Positions 47,916 to 56,691 of a stretch of DNA of 64,000 nucleotides are shown in pieces. The stretch's first letter is position 1, and each line of letters opens with the position of its first letter. The position numbers were made by a program, and so were the translations under genes. Source of the stretch: DATKFM01 sp963810485 (lineage in GTDB: Bacteria > Pseudomonadota > Alphaproteobacteria > Dongiales > Dongiaceae); NCBI GenBank assembly GCA_963810485.1, contig CAWENQ010000003.1, positions 434,001 to 498,000 on the forward strand, written 5' to 3'. The notes under the pieces were generated by a model, which did no database searches, had not been told where the DNA came from, and saw only the letters and a list, made by a program, of their open reading frames with translations.

Positions 47916-48887
47916 CTATCTACTGGCGATGGCGTCGGGATGGTCTTCGATGAACTGCTCGACCGTGTCCTTGGTGACGACGCACCGCCGGCACTTCGAC
48001 CGCCTTGGGCTGCCAGCCGTCGCCGGCCTTGATCGTCTCGTCGATGCATGCTTCGACCATGTTGTAGCCTTCGGTGAAGCTGTCCTGCCAGGCGGTCGCG
48101 GTCATGAAGCCGTTCTGGATGTTCTCCAGCGCCTGGGCATTGCCGTTGATGCCGTAGACCTTGCACGTCGTCGCGGCCCTGCGCGCGCAGCGAGCCGATG
48201 GCGCCGATCGACGGGATCGTCCCAGCAGCCCCAGATCGCCAGCGGGCTCGCTGCCGGCGGGATGTGAGGCGAGCCAGGCATTGGCGTATTGCGCGCCGTC
48301 CTCGAAGTAGCCGGGGATGCGCACTTCGTTCTTGGTCACCTTGATGTCGGGGTGCTTGGCGAGGATCTCGTCCATGACCGACTTCGCGGTTCCGGCAGAC
48401 TTCGCCGGTGTGATAGGTGAGGGCGAGCACGTCGCCCTTGCCGCCAAGACCTGTCGACCATCATGCTCGACGACCGGCACGGCCATCGGGCCGCCGCGAG
48501 CCGTTGGTGGCGGTGACGCGTGCCGCCAAGGCCGCCGCCCCAGGTGACGACCGGGATGCTTCGCCGCATCGGCCGCGTGCGAGCCCAGCGCCGATCGAGC
48601 GAGACCGGGAACACCATGTCGACGATTGCCGTGGCGCCGCGCTGAGCGAAATTCTGGATGCCGGCATTCGCCTGGTCGGCGCTGCCCTGCGCATCGATGA
48701 CCGAGACTTCCCAGCCGAGCTCTGCCGCCGCTTTCTCCGCGCCCTTGATGTAGCGCGCATTGTTGGCCTCGGTCGCCGTGATCGACACGATGCCGAGCAG
48801 CGGCTTGTCCTGGGCCGATGCCGGGGCGGAACCCACGGCGACGGCCGCCGCAGTCATAAGCAGGAACGCCAGCGAACTCTTGTTCAT
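47916..48887 (-). pseudogene. CUT2 periplasmic sugar-binding protein (RbsB type), several frameshifts as sequenced
   Basis: ATG 48887 starts a signal peptide (MNKSSLAFLLMTAAAVAVGS) and intact sequence to about 48605: LLGIVSITATEANNARYIKG, ELGWEVSVIDAQGSADQANA, GATAIVDMVFPVS. Then frames change, with KVYGINGNAQALENIQNGFM, DSFTEGYNMVEACIDETIKA and a C-terminus near DHPDAIAS. This is a periplasmic binding protein of the ribose/xylose type, first gene of the minus-strand cassette facing the LacI regulator. Confidence 0.75.
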
Positions 48888-48968
48888 CGCATGTCCTCCC
48901 AGTGTTTTGCGGCCAGGCGCTCTTGGTGGCGCTGGCCCGTTTGCGATCCAAATAATCAGCGAATGCTA

Positions 48969-48981
48969 CAAAATCGTTTTG
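48969..48981. promoter_or_regulatory. LacI-type operator-like sequence in the divergent promoter region
   Basis: CAAAATCGTTTTG becomes the perfect palindrome CAAAACGTTTTG if the central T is removed. It sits about 80 bases upstream of the binding-protein start. Its core (AAACGTTT-like) matches the second site at 49055. Since extra bases are frequent just to the left, the T may be a sequence error. Confidence 0.45.
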
Positions 48982-49002
48982 CCAAGATAAAGCTTTCTGG
49001 CG

Positions 49003-49024
49003 TTATGTTCGGCATAGAACATAA
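49003..49024. promoter_or_regulatory. 8-bp inverted repeat in the divergent promoter region
   Basis: TTATGTTC (49003-49010) and GAACATAA (49017-49024) are perfect inverted repeats around GGCATA. It could be a second regulator site or part of the promoter of the regulator gene. Confidence 0.35.
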
Positions 49025-49054
49025 GAAAACTCGACAAATCTTCGCGCATCTGCT

Positions 49055-49070
49055 AGCGAAACGTTTCGCT
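49055..49070. promoter_or_regulatory. LacI-family operator, probably autoregulatory
   Basis: AGCGAAACGTTTCGCT is a perfect 16-bp palindrome with the central ACGT typical of LacI/GalR operators. It directly abuts the GGAGGAG ribosome-binding site of the LacI-family gene. Confidence 0.7.
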
Positions 49071-49080
49071 GGAGGAGCCA

Positions 49081-50091
49081 ATGGCCACGATCAAGGATGT
49101 CGCCCGGGAGGCACAGGTATCGACCGCGACTGTTTCGGCGACGCTGAACAACAGCGCCTATGTCAGTCCCGATCTACGCGCCCGCGTTTTGGCGGCGGTG
49201 GACCGGCTGGACTATGCGCCATCGGCCGTCGCGCAAAGCCTGAAGAAGGGGCGCACGGGATTGCTGGCGCTGGTCGTTGCCGATGTCACCAATCCGTTCT
49301 TCACCAGCCTGATCAACGCGGTGGAGACTGCCGCGGACGCGCGGGGTTATTCGCTGATGCTCTGCAACAGCGACGAGCGTTTCGACCTGGAGCGGCAATA
49401 TCTGCGCCGCATCCGGGCACGCCGCTGTGATGGTTTGATCCTCGCACCCTGCGGCGAGCCACAGGCCTATCAGACCTACGATGCAACCACGCTGCCCGCG
49501 CCGACCGTGCTGATCGACCGGGTGATCAACTCCTGGCCGACCAATTCGGTGTCGCTCGACAATGTGTCGGCGGCCGTCCAGGCGACGAACTACATCCTCG
49601 ATCTCGGCCATCGGCGAGTCGGCGCGATCACCGGGCCGCGCCATGTCTCCACTGGCGCCGACCGCCACGCCGGATTCATGCAGGCGATGGCGGCGCGGGG
49701 CCTGACGCCCGATCCCCAGCATATCCGCTCCGGCGACTATCGCGAGGACCGCGCCTTCTCCGTGGCGCGCGAGATCTTGCGGCAACCGGGACGGCCTTCG
49801 GCATTTTTCGTGGCCAATAACCTGATGCTGATCGGCCTGATGCGCGCCATTGCGGAAGCGGGCCTCAACTGCCCGGCGGATATCTCGGTGGTCTCCATGG
49901 ACGATTTCATCTGGGTGAATGCGTTCCGGCCCCGCCTGACGACCGTCAGCCAGCCGATGGCGGAGATGGGCGCAGAAGCGGTGCGCCTGCTGAGCGACAG
50001 GCTGTCGGGTACCACCGAGGACCCGCCGCATCGAGTCGTCATGCAGCCGACGCTGAACGTGCGCGAATCCTGCGGGCCCTATCGTGGCTGA
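49081..50091 (+). CDS. LacI-family transcriptional regulator
   Basis: The 336-residue repressor has an N-terminal HTH TIKDVAREAQVSTATVSATL (residues 3-22) and a hinge with YAPSAVAQSLKKGRTG. The periplasmic-binding-protein-like effector domain contains LVVADVTNPFFTSLINAVE and ISVVSMDDFIWVNAFRPRLT. It probably controls the divergent CUT2 cassette, the downstream CUT2 genes and itself, responding to the transported sugar or a derivative. It starts at ATG 49081 behind GGAGGAG. Confidence 0.92.
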   Translation: MATIKDVAREAQVSTATVSATLNNSAYVSPDLRARVLAAVDRLDYAPSAVAQSLKKGRTGLLALVVADVTNPFFTSLINAVETAADARGYSLMLCNSDERFDLERQYLRRIRARRCDGLILAPCGEPQAYQTYDATTLPAPTVLIDRVINSWPTNSVSLDNVSAAVQATNYILDLGHRRVGAITGPRHVSTGADRHAGFMQAMAARGLTPDPQHIRSGDYREDRAFSVAREILRQPGRPSAFFVANNLMLIGLMRAIAEAGLNCPADISVVSMDDFIWVNAFRPRLTTVSQPMAEMGAEAVRLLSDRLSGTTEDPPHRVVMQPTLNVRESCGPYRG

Positions 50092-50338
50092 ACGGCGAAG
50101 GACTGCACTCCTGCGCCGGCAACTCCTGTCTGACGCTGATATCGACTAACCGTCTTGCGGCAGCAGGGAAGTGCCGATTTGGCTATTGCTGCATTGCAGC
50201 ACGGCGGTCTTGTCACGATGGCAGCGATGCGTGCACATTGCAATCATCAGACAATTAAAACGATTGACGGGCCTAGTGCGAGAAGGCAACGCTAACGCCC
50301 GGAATTTGCCAGCCTAACGCGAGGGAGGAACGCTGGAG

Positions 50339-51568
50339 ATGAGCAGCCAAATGAAAACACTGATCGGCGTGGTGATTGTCGCAATCATCGCGATCGGTGG
50401 TTACCTGTTTCTGAAGAAGCCGGCAGAAGAGGCCGCGCCGACGGCCGAGGCGCCGGCGGCAACGACCACTGAACCGGCAGCGACGACCACAGCCGCAGTG
50501 CCTGCAACCAAAGGCCCGCAGACTGTCGCGGGACCGAGCATGTTGCCGGAATGCTTCAAGCCCTACGCGGCCGACACCAAGTTCTTCCAGTGGGCGAAGA
50601 AGGACGGCCCATACCGCATCGCCCTGGCCAACGGCTTCGTCGGCAACACCTGGCGCATTCAGATGATCAAGACCGCCAAGGCGTTCGTCGAAGCGGCCGA
50701 TGTGAAGCCGGACGTGAAGGAGCTGAAGGTCGTCAGCACCGGCACGGACGTGGCGGCCCAGATCGCCGCCATCGATAACTTCATCAACTCCGGCTACGAC
50801 GCCATCGTCACCATCGCGGTGAACCCGACGGCGTTCGAACCGGTGATCAAGCGCGCCAATGAAGCCGGCGTCGTGCTGGTGCCGTTCGACAACGTCACCG
50901 ACAGCAAGGACGTGATGCAGGTGAACGAGGATCAGCTGGAGATGGGCCGCCAGATGGGCCGCTGGCTGACCAAGAACATTCCTGCCAAGACGGGCAAGAT
51001 CCTGGAAGTGCGCGGCCTGCCGGGCAACTCCGTCGATCGCGACCGCCATCTGGGCTTCCGCGAGATCATGGAGGCTTCGGGCAATACCTTCGAGATCATC
51101 GAAGTGGTCGGCAACTGGGACGACGGCACGGCACAGAAAGTCGTGGCCGACGCAGTCGCCGTTCATAAGAAGTTCGACGGCATGTTCGTCCAGGGCGGGT
51201 CCACCGGCGCGGTGCGCGCGCTGATGGATGCCAGCCATCCTTTCATTCCGGTGTCGGGCGAGGCGGAGAACGGTTTCCGCAAGCTCTGCGCCGAGCATGA
51301 GAAGGAAGGCCTGCTCTGCGCTTCGGCCGGCCAGTCGCCGGGCCTGGTCGCGATCTCCATCAAGGCCGCGATCCATGCCCTGAAGGGCGAGCCGATGCCG
51401 CAGTACATCTCGGTGCCGATCCCCTATGTCGAGGCGCCGAACTTCAAGGCCGACGAAAACTACTATCCGGCCCTGACCGACAACTTCTTCACGCCGAACG
51501 AGTTCCCGCCTTGCAACGTCAACATCAAGGCGACGGAAATCATGGCGAAGTCGGAAGCGGATCAATAA
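50339..51568 (+). CDS. Sugar ABC transporter binding protein (CUT2 type) with N-terminal membrane anchor and Ala/Thr/Pro linker
   Basis: The 409-residue protein starts at ATG 50339 after GGGAGGA. Residues 7-25 form a hydrophobic span (LIGVVIVAIIAIGGYLFL) with no cleavage-like site and no lipobox cysteine. About 45 residues rich in Ala, Thr, Pro and Glu follow. The binding fold begins near YRIALANGFVGNTWRIQMI, with NSGYDAIVTIAVNPTAFEPV, RGLPGNSVDRDRHLGF and VQGGSTGAVRAL. The anchor suggests a tethered binding protein. A stem-loop lies between it and the ATPase gene. Confidence 0.88.
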   Translation: MSSQMKTLIGVVIVAIIAIGGYLFLKKPAEEAAPTAEAPAATTTEPAATTTAAVPATKGPQTVAGPSMLPECFKPYAADTKFFQWAKKDGPYRIALANGFVGNTWRIQMIKTAKAFVEAADVKPDVKELKVVSTGTDVAAQIAAIDNFINSGYDAIVTIAVNPTAFEPVIKRANEAGVVLVPFDNVTDSKDVMQVNEDQLEMGRQMGRWLTKNIPAKTGKILEVRGLPGNSVDRDRHLGFREIMEASGNTFEIIEVVGNWDDGTAQKVVADAVAVHKKFDGMFVQGGSTGAVRALMDASHPFIPVSGEAENGFRKLCAEHEKEGLLCASAGQSPGLVAISIKAAIHALKGEPMPQYISVPIPYVEAPNFKADENYYPALTDNFFTPNEFPPCNVNIKATEIMAKSEADQ

Positions 51569-51604
51569 GCCCGGCTCACCGACCTGATTGTTGTGCATAA
51601 GCAA

Positions 51605-51642
51605 GCGGCCCTCATGGTTTGACGACGAACCGTGAGGGCCGC
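51605..51642 (+). promoter_or_regulatory. Long stem-loop between binding-protein and ATPase genes
   Basis: GCGGCCCTCATGGTT (51605-51619) pairs with AACCGTGAGGGCCGC (51628-51642) with one G-T-type mismatch and an 8-base loop. No T-run follows. It probably stabilises the upstream binding-protein mRNA or causes partial termination, giving more binding protein than ATPase. Confidence 0.6.
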
Positions 51643-51700
51643 GAGTCTATGCGGCGATCTGGGATTGTGACTCTGACTTTGATCCATTGCGGGTTCGACC

Positions 51701-53246
51701 ATGGCTGAGGGAACCGCGCCGTTCTGGCGCATGAAGGGTGTCAGCAAGCGCTATGGCGGCGTGCGGGCGCTCGACAACGTGGATTTCGAATGCGCCCCCG
51801 GGCGCATCCACGCGATCCTGGGCGAGAACGGTGCCGGCAAATCGACGCTGATCAAGATCATCGCCGGCGTCGTGCAGCCTGACGACGGTCAGCTTGAATT
51901 CCTGGGCCAGCCCGCAAGCTTCAAGTCGCCGGCCGAGGCGACGAAGGCCGGCATCGTCTGCGTGTTCCAGGAACTGTCGCTGATGCCCGACCTGACGGTG
52001 GCGGACAACATCTGCATCACCGATCCGCCGCGGAAATTCGGATTGATCGATTACGGCGCGCAGAGCCGCCGCGCCGAGGAATTGCTGAAGCGCGCCGGCT
52101 GCACGGATGTGCATCCCGACGAGCTGGTGAAGAACCTGCCGCTCTCGCGGCGCCAGATGGTGGAAATCGCCAAGGCGCTCGGCCGCAAGCCAAGGATGCT
52201 GATCCTCGACGAAGCGACTTCGGCGCTGACGGCCGCCGACGTCTCCAAGGTTTACCAGACACTGAAGATGCTGCGGGAGGAGGGGCTGTCGATCCTCTAC
52301 ATCTCCCACCGCATGCATGAGATTGCCGAACTGGCCGACGACTGCTCGGTGTTCCGCAACGGCCGCCACATCGAGACCTTTCCCAAGGGCAGCAAGACCG
52401 ACGACCAGGTGGTCGAGCTGATGATCGGCCGCGAATACAAACATGTCTTCCCGCCGAAGCCTGCGGCGACTGCGCGGCCTTGCGTGCTGCAGATCGACAA
52501 GCTGAGCTGGAACGACCGGCTGCACGATATCTCGCTCACGGTGAATCGCGGCGAGATCGTCGGCCTTGGCGGCCTCGACGGCCAGGGTCAGCGCGAACTG
52601 CTGCTGGCGCTGTTCGGCGTTCTGCGCGGCTGCAGCGGCACGATCGAGATCGACGGCAAGCCGCAGCGCATCGCCAGCCCGCGGCACGCCAAGTCGGCTG
52701 ATGTCGGCATGGCGCTGATCCCCGAGGACCGCAAAGACCGAGGGGCTCATGTTGCCGATGTCGGTGCGCGAGAACATCTCCATGGCGGCGATAAGCCAAT
52801 TGAGCAAGTTCCTGTTCGTCGACCGCGCCGCGGAGAACGCACGCATAGCGGATATGGTGCAGAAGCTGGGGATCAAGGTCGGCAATATCGACGATCCCGT
52901 GGCGACGCTGTCGGGCGGCAATCAGCAGAAAGTCGTCATCGGCAAATGGCTCATGACCGACGCCCGTATCGTCCTGCTCAACGATCCGACGCGCGGCATC
53001 GATGTCGGCACCAAGCAGGAGCTGTATCAGTTGCTGCGTGCGCTGGCCGATGCAGGGACGACGATCCTGTTCTATACGACGGATTATGACGAGCTGGTCG
53101 GCTGCTGCGACCGGGTCGCCATCATGTATGACGGCCGCATCCTGCGCGAATTGGCGGGGACGGAAATCAACGAGCACAACATCGTCGCCAGCTCGCTCAA
53201 TCTGCCGGTCGAACGAAATCTGCATCCAGGGGGCGCCGCAGCGTGA
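51701..53246 (+). pseudogene. CUT2 sugar ABC transporter ATPase, one frameshift as sequenced
   Basis: Two ATPase domains are present. The first has GENGAGKSTLIKIIAGV, LPLSRRQMVEIAKALGRKPR and LILDEATSALTAADVS. The second has GLGGLDGQGQRELLLALFG, LSGGNQQKVVIGKWLM and VLLNDPTRGIDVGTKQE. The frame breaks after ALIPEDRK. Removing one A from AAA 52733-52735 gives EDRKTEGLMLPMSVRENISM and a complete ~514-residue RbsA-type protein. The end overlaps the first permease (GTGA). It is probably functional in the organism. Confidence 0.88.
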
Positions 53247-54304
53247 AATCTCTCAAACTTTGGGCGGCGGCTAATAACGCATACTTCCTGGGTGTCGGGC
53301 TCTGCCTGCTGATGTTCGCCGTCTATTTCGGCGTGCCGCCGGTAGGCACGCTGATCACGGCATTGATGGACGGGCTCAATGCGGCATTCCCGTCTGATAT
53401 CGAGACCTATGTCTACAGCCCCGCCTATTTCACGCCGAACGTGCTGAATACGGCGGCGGTGAAGGCCGTGCTGCTGGCGCTTGTCGCCATGGCGCAGACC
53501 GTGCCGGTGCTGACCCGTGGGCTAGATCTATCGGTCGGCACGATGTTCATCATGACCAATTGCATTGCCTCGACTCTGGTCATCGGCGGGCCGTTTGACG
53601 TCACAATGGGTGTTTTCATCGTCCTCTTCGCAGGTGCCGCCGCAGGCTTCCTGAACGGCGCCATCGTCGTGTACGGCCGCTTGCAGCCGATCATCGTCAC
53701 GTTGGCCACAGGCGCCATCTACTACGGCATTGCGCTCGCGATACGTCCGATACCCGGCGGCGGCGTCGATCCTGTCCTCGCGGACTTCCTTACCGGACTA
53801 TTGTGGGGCAAGGTGCCGACAGTCCTCATCCTGCTGCTCTGCGTCGTCTTGTTTATCTGGCTTCCGTTCCGGCGGTCGGTGCTGGGCCGCGGCTGCTATG
53901 CAACGGGCTCGGCGGAAGGCGCGGCCTTTCTCTCGGGTGTCGCGATCGCCAACTCGAAGCTTGCGGCCTACACCCTATCAGGCGTGTTCTGCGCGATCGC
54001 CGGCCTGGTGCAGACCTTCTACACCTATGCCGGCGAGGCCAGCGCGCCGAGCGCCGGCACCTATACGCTCAATTCCATTGCGGCGGTCGTGATCGGCGGC
54101 ACGTCGCTGTTCGGCGGGTTCGGCTCGGCGATCGGTTCGATTTTCGGGGCGTTCAGCTTGCGCACCATCGCCGACTTGCTTTTCGTCTTCGACATGCCGC
54201 CGCTGTGGCAACCCCTCTTCAACGGCGTGATCTTGTTGTTGGCGGTCAGCCTTGGGGCGGCACGCGTCTTCCGGATTCGCAACCGCCTCGAACTCTTCAC
54301 CTAG
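53243..54304 (+). CDS. CUT2 sugar ABC transporter permease 1
   Basis: The 353-residue membrane protein starts at GTG 53243, overlapping the ATPase stop. MAQTVPVLTRGLDLSVGTMF and the C-terminal TYTLNSIAAVVIGGTSLFGG are characteristic of ribose/xylose-type permeases. About nine spans are visible. A second, different permease gene follows after 3 bases, so the channel is probably a heterodimer. Confidence 0.9.
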   Translation: MKSLKLWAAANNAYFLGVGLCLLMFAVYFGVPPVGTLITALMDGLNAAFPSDIETYVYSPAYFTPNVLNTAAVKAVLLALVAMAQTVPVLTRGLDLSVGTMFIMTNCIASTLVIGGPFDVTMGVFIVLFAGAAAGFLNGAIVVYGRLQPIIVTLATGAIYYGIALAIRPIPGGGVDPVLADFLTGLLWGKVPTVLILLLCVVLFIWLPFRRSVLGRGCYATGSAEGAAFLSGVAIANSKLAAYTLSGVFCAIAGLVQTFYTYAGEASAPSAGTYTLNSIAAVVIGGTSLFGGFGSAIGSIFGAFSLRTIADLLFVFDMPPLWQPLFNGVILLLAVSLGAARVFRIRNRLELFT

Positions 54305-54307
54305 GCC

Positions 54308-55288
54308 ATGCAGAAGCTCTTCAGATATGTGGATCTGCCGATCCTGATTGTGTTCGGGTTCATCATCGTTCTTTGGCTGATCGCGACTGCCATCGATGAA
54401 CGCTTCTTTTCCGCCGATTACCTGTTGCAGCAGCTTCAAGTGGCGTCGTTCCTGGGCATCATTGCCAGCGGTGCGATGCTGGTGATCCTGCTTGGTCACA
54501 TCGATCTTTCGGTTCCCTGGGTTGTGACGGTCGGCGGCATGATGGCGACAGCAGCGGCGGGATGGTGGGGTGACGCCGGTACAGCCATCGCACTGCCTTT
54601 CGCAATGCTGTGCGGGCTGACATTTGGCATCGTCAACGGCCTCGGCGTGGCATATCTGCGCATTCCCTCGATGATCTTCACCCTGGGCGTCAATGCCGTC
54701 GCGCAGGGCCTGATGGTGCTCCACACCGGCGGCTTCGCGCCGCAGGATCACGCGACGCCCCTGATGCATTGGCTTGCCGTGAAGCGAAGCCTGTCGTTCG
54801 ACATCTTCGGGAAGACCATTGGCATACCCAATGTGCTCTTTGTCTGGATTCTCATCGGCATCATTATTGTATTTGTCCTCCGGCGCACGCCGTTCGGCCG
54901 CTACATCTACGCTTTCGGCAACCGTGAGAGCGCGACCTACCTGTCGGGCGTCAGTACGCGCGCGGTGCTGATCGCCTGTTTCGCCCTCTGCAGCACGCTG
55001 TCGGCGCTGGCAGGCGTTCTGCTGGCCGGCTATTCGACCAAGGCGTATCAGGCGATGGGCGATGCCTATCTGCTGCCGGCGATCGCCGCGGTCGTGCTCG
55101 GCGGCACCAACATCCTCGGCGGACGCGGCAAGTACATCGGCACAGTCGGCGGTGTCATCCTGATCACCCTGCTGCAGAGCATTCTGTCCGTCATGCAGAT
55201 GGAAGAGGCCTACCGCCAGGTGATCTACGGCGCCGTCATCATCGGCATGCTGCTGGTCTATGGCCGGAGCGCCAAGGTGCAGAGCTAA
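54308..55288 (+). CDS. CUT2 sugar ABC transporter permease 2
   Basis: The 326-residue membrane protein has SGAMLVILLGHIDLSVPWVV and AYLLPAIAAVVLGGTNILGG, the same motifs as permease 1 but clearly divergent in sequence. It is the last gene of the plus-strand operon binding protein-ATPase-permease-permease. It ends 3 bases before the stop of the convergent DUF3237 gene. Confidence 0.9.
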   Translation: MQKLFRYVDLPILIVFGFIIVLWLIATAIDERFFSADYLLQQLQVASFLGIIASGAMLVILLGHIDLSVPWVVTVGGMMATAAAGWWGDAGTAIALPFAMLCGLTFGIVNGLGVAYLRIPSMIFTLGVNAVAQGLMVLHTGGFAPQDHATPLMHWLAVKRSLSFDIFGKTIGIPNVLFVWILIGIIIVFVLRRTPFGRYIYAFGNRESATYLSGVSTRAVLIACFALCSTLSALAGVLLAGYSTKAYQAMGDAYLLPAIAAVVLGGTNILGGRGKYIGTVGGVILITLLQSILSVMQMEEAYRQVIYGAVIIGMLLVYGRSAKVQS

Positions 55289-55291
55289 GTC

Positions 55292-55750
55292 CTAGAGAAT
55301 CTGAAACACCTCAAGCTCCGCGCCCGTCGCGGTGATCGCGCCGATGCCGACGCTGATGATGCGGTTGAGCCAGGCGTATTTCTCGGAGCCGGTCTCGAAC
55401 ACCGGCGTGGTGCGGAAATAAAGGTCGCCCGCCGGCACGGCCTCGCCGCGGCCCATGCGGGCCAGGTTCTCGGTGCTGCCCGTCAGGATGCCGCGATAGG
55501 CTGCGTAGATGTGATGCCCATCATCGGTGCGCAGCGTGCGGCGGACATCGAGCTCGAAGACCCCGTCGGCGCGATGCAGCAGCCAGTCGCCGCCGGCGAC
55601 CAGTACCTCGCCGCGCAGTTTCGGTCCCTCGAAGCGGCCGCCCTTGAAGGGGATCACCAGCCTCTGGCCGCGCGGGCCGGCGCCGATGTCGAACGGCGCC
55701 CCCACCTCGAAAGTCATGCGATAGAGCAGTTCGCTGCGAAGTTCGCCCAT
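55292..55750 (-). CDS. DUF3237 protein
   Basis: The 152-residue protein has the sequence LLYRMTFEVGAPFDIGAGPR, GDWLLHRADGVFELDVRRTL and YFRTTPVFETGSEKYAWLNR, matching DUF3237, a lipocalin-like barrel of unknown function. It lies 9 bases after the SMP-30 gene at the end of the minus-strand CUT1 operon, so a role in lactone or sugar-acid metabolism is plausible but unproven. Confidence 0.85.
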   Translation of the reverse strand: MGELRSELLYRMTFEVGAPFDIGAGPRGQRLVIPFKGGRFEGPKLRGEVLVAGGDWLLHRADGVFELDVRRTLRTDDGHHIYAAYRGILTGSTENLARMGRGEAVPAGDLYFRTTPVFETGSEKYAWLNRIISVGIGAITATGAELEVFQIL

Positions 55751-55759
55751 GATGCGCCG

Positions 55760-56668
55760 TCAGGGCCGCTGGGCGCCGACCTGGCAGACATAGGCCGCAT
55801 AGAGCGATGTCGTCGCCGTGATGAACAGCCGGTTCCGCTTCGGCCCGCCGAAACAGACGTTCGACACCACCTCCGGCACCAGGACCTTGCCCAGCAGCTC
55901 GCCCCGCTGCGAGAAGCAATGCACGCCGTCGCCGGCGCTGGTCCAGACATTGCCGTCGGTATCCAGCCGGAAGCCGTCGGCGAGGCCGGGGCTGATCTCC
56001 GCGAACACGCGGCCCCGGGCCAGCTTGCGGCCGTCGATGACATCGAAGACACGGATATGGTGCGCGCCGTCGGGATCGTGGGAGCCGCCGGTGTCGGCGA
56101 CATAGAGCTTCTTCTCGTCGGGCGAGAAGGCGATGCCGTTGGGCTTGTCGAAATCGTCGGCGACGACGGTCAGGCTCTTGGTCTTGGGGTCGAACCGGTA
56201 GACATAGTTGGCGCCGATCGCGCTCTTGGTCTTCTTGCCCTCATAGTCGCTGAGGATGCCGTAGGGCGGATCGGTGAACCAGATCGTTCCGTCGGATTTG
56301 ACCACCACGTCGTTGGGCGAGTTCAGCCGCTTGCCCTTGTAGCGGTCCACGAGAACGGTGTAGCTGCCGTCATGCTCCGTGCGCGAGACGCGGCGGCCGC
56401 CATGCTCGCAGGAGACCAGCCGGCCCTCGCGGTCCCGCGTATGGCCGTTCGTGTTGTAGGAGGGATGGCGCCAGACGCGGACGCCCATGCCTTCGGCATA
56501 CTGCAGGATCACATTGTTGGGGATGTCGCTCCACAGCAGATACTGCCCGTCGGCGAACCAGACCGGCCCTTCGGCCCAGAGCATGCCGCCATGGAGCTTC
56601 TCCACCCAGGCGTTGCCCTGCATCATGTAGCGGAAGCGCTCGTCGACGACTTCGAAATCCCCGGACAT
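55760..56668 (-). CDS. SMP-30/gluconolactonase/LRE-family lactonase
   Basis: The 302-residue beta-propeller enzyme starts at ATG 56668 after GGGGAG. The metal-site segments LWAEGPVWFADGQYLLWSDI (Glu), RLNSPNDVVVKSDGTIWFTD (Asn), KPNGIAFSPDEKKLYVADTG and ADGFRLDTDGNVWTSAGDGV (Asp) follow the family order. It should hydrolyse an aldonolactone to the aldonate. It follows the CUT1 permease after about 23 bases, in the same transcription unit. Confidence 0.9.
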   Translation of the reverse strand: MSGDFEVVDERFRYMMQGNAWVEKLHGGMLWAEGPVWFADGQYLLWSDIPNNVILQYAEGMGVRVWRHPSYNTNGHTRDREGRLVSCEHGGRRVSRTEHDGSYTVLVDRYKGKRLNSPNDVVVKSDGTIWFTDPPYGILSDYEGKKTKSAIGANYVYRFDPKTKSLTVVADDFDKPNGIAFSPDEKKLYVADTGGSHDPDGAHHIRVFDVIDGRKLARGRVFAEISPGLADGFRLDTDGNVWTSAGDGVHCFSQRGELLGKVLVPEVVSNVCFGGPKRNRLFITATTSLYAAYVCQVGAQRP

Positions 56669-56691
56669 CTGTACTCCCCAGAATTGCCGTC

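Noticed and set aside
44433..48887. Genuine pseudogenisation or a genomic-island graveyard
   Set aside because: Shifts that could be resolved are single insertions with motifs preserved between them, and there are no transposase or integrase remnants. Decay would show mixed lesions.
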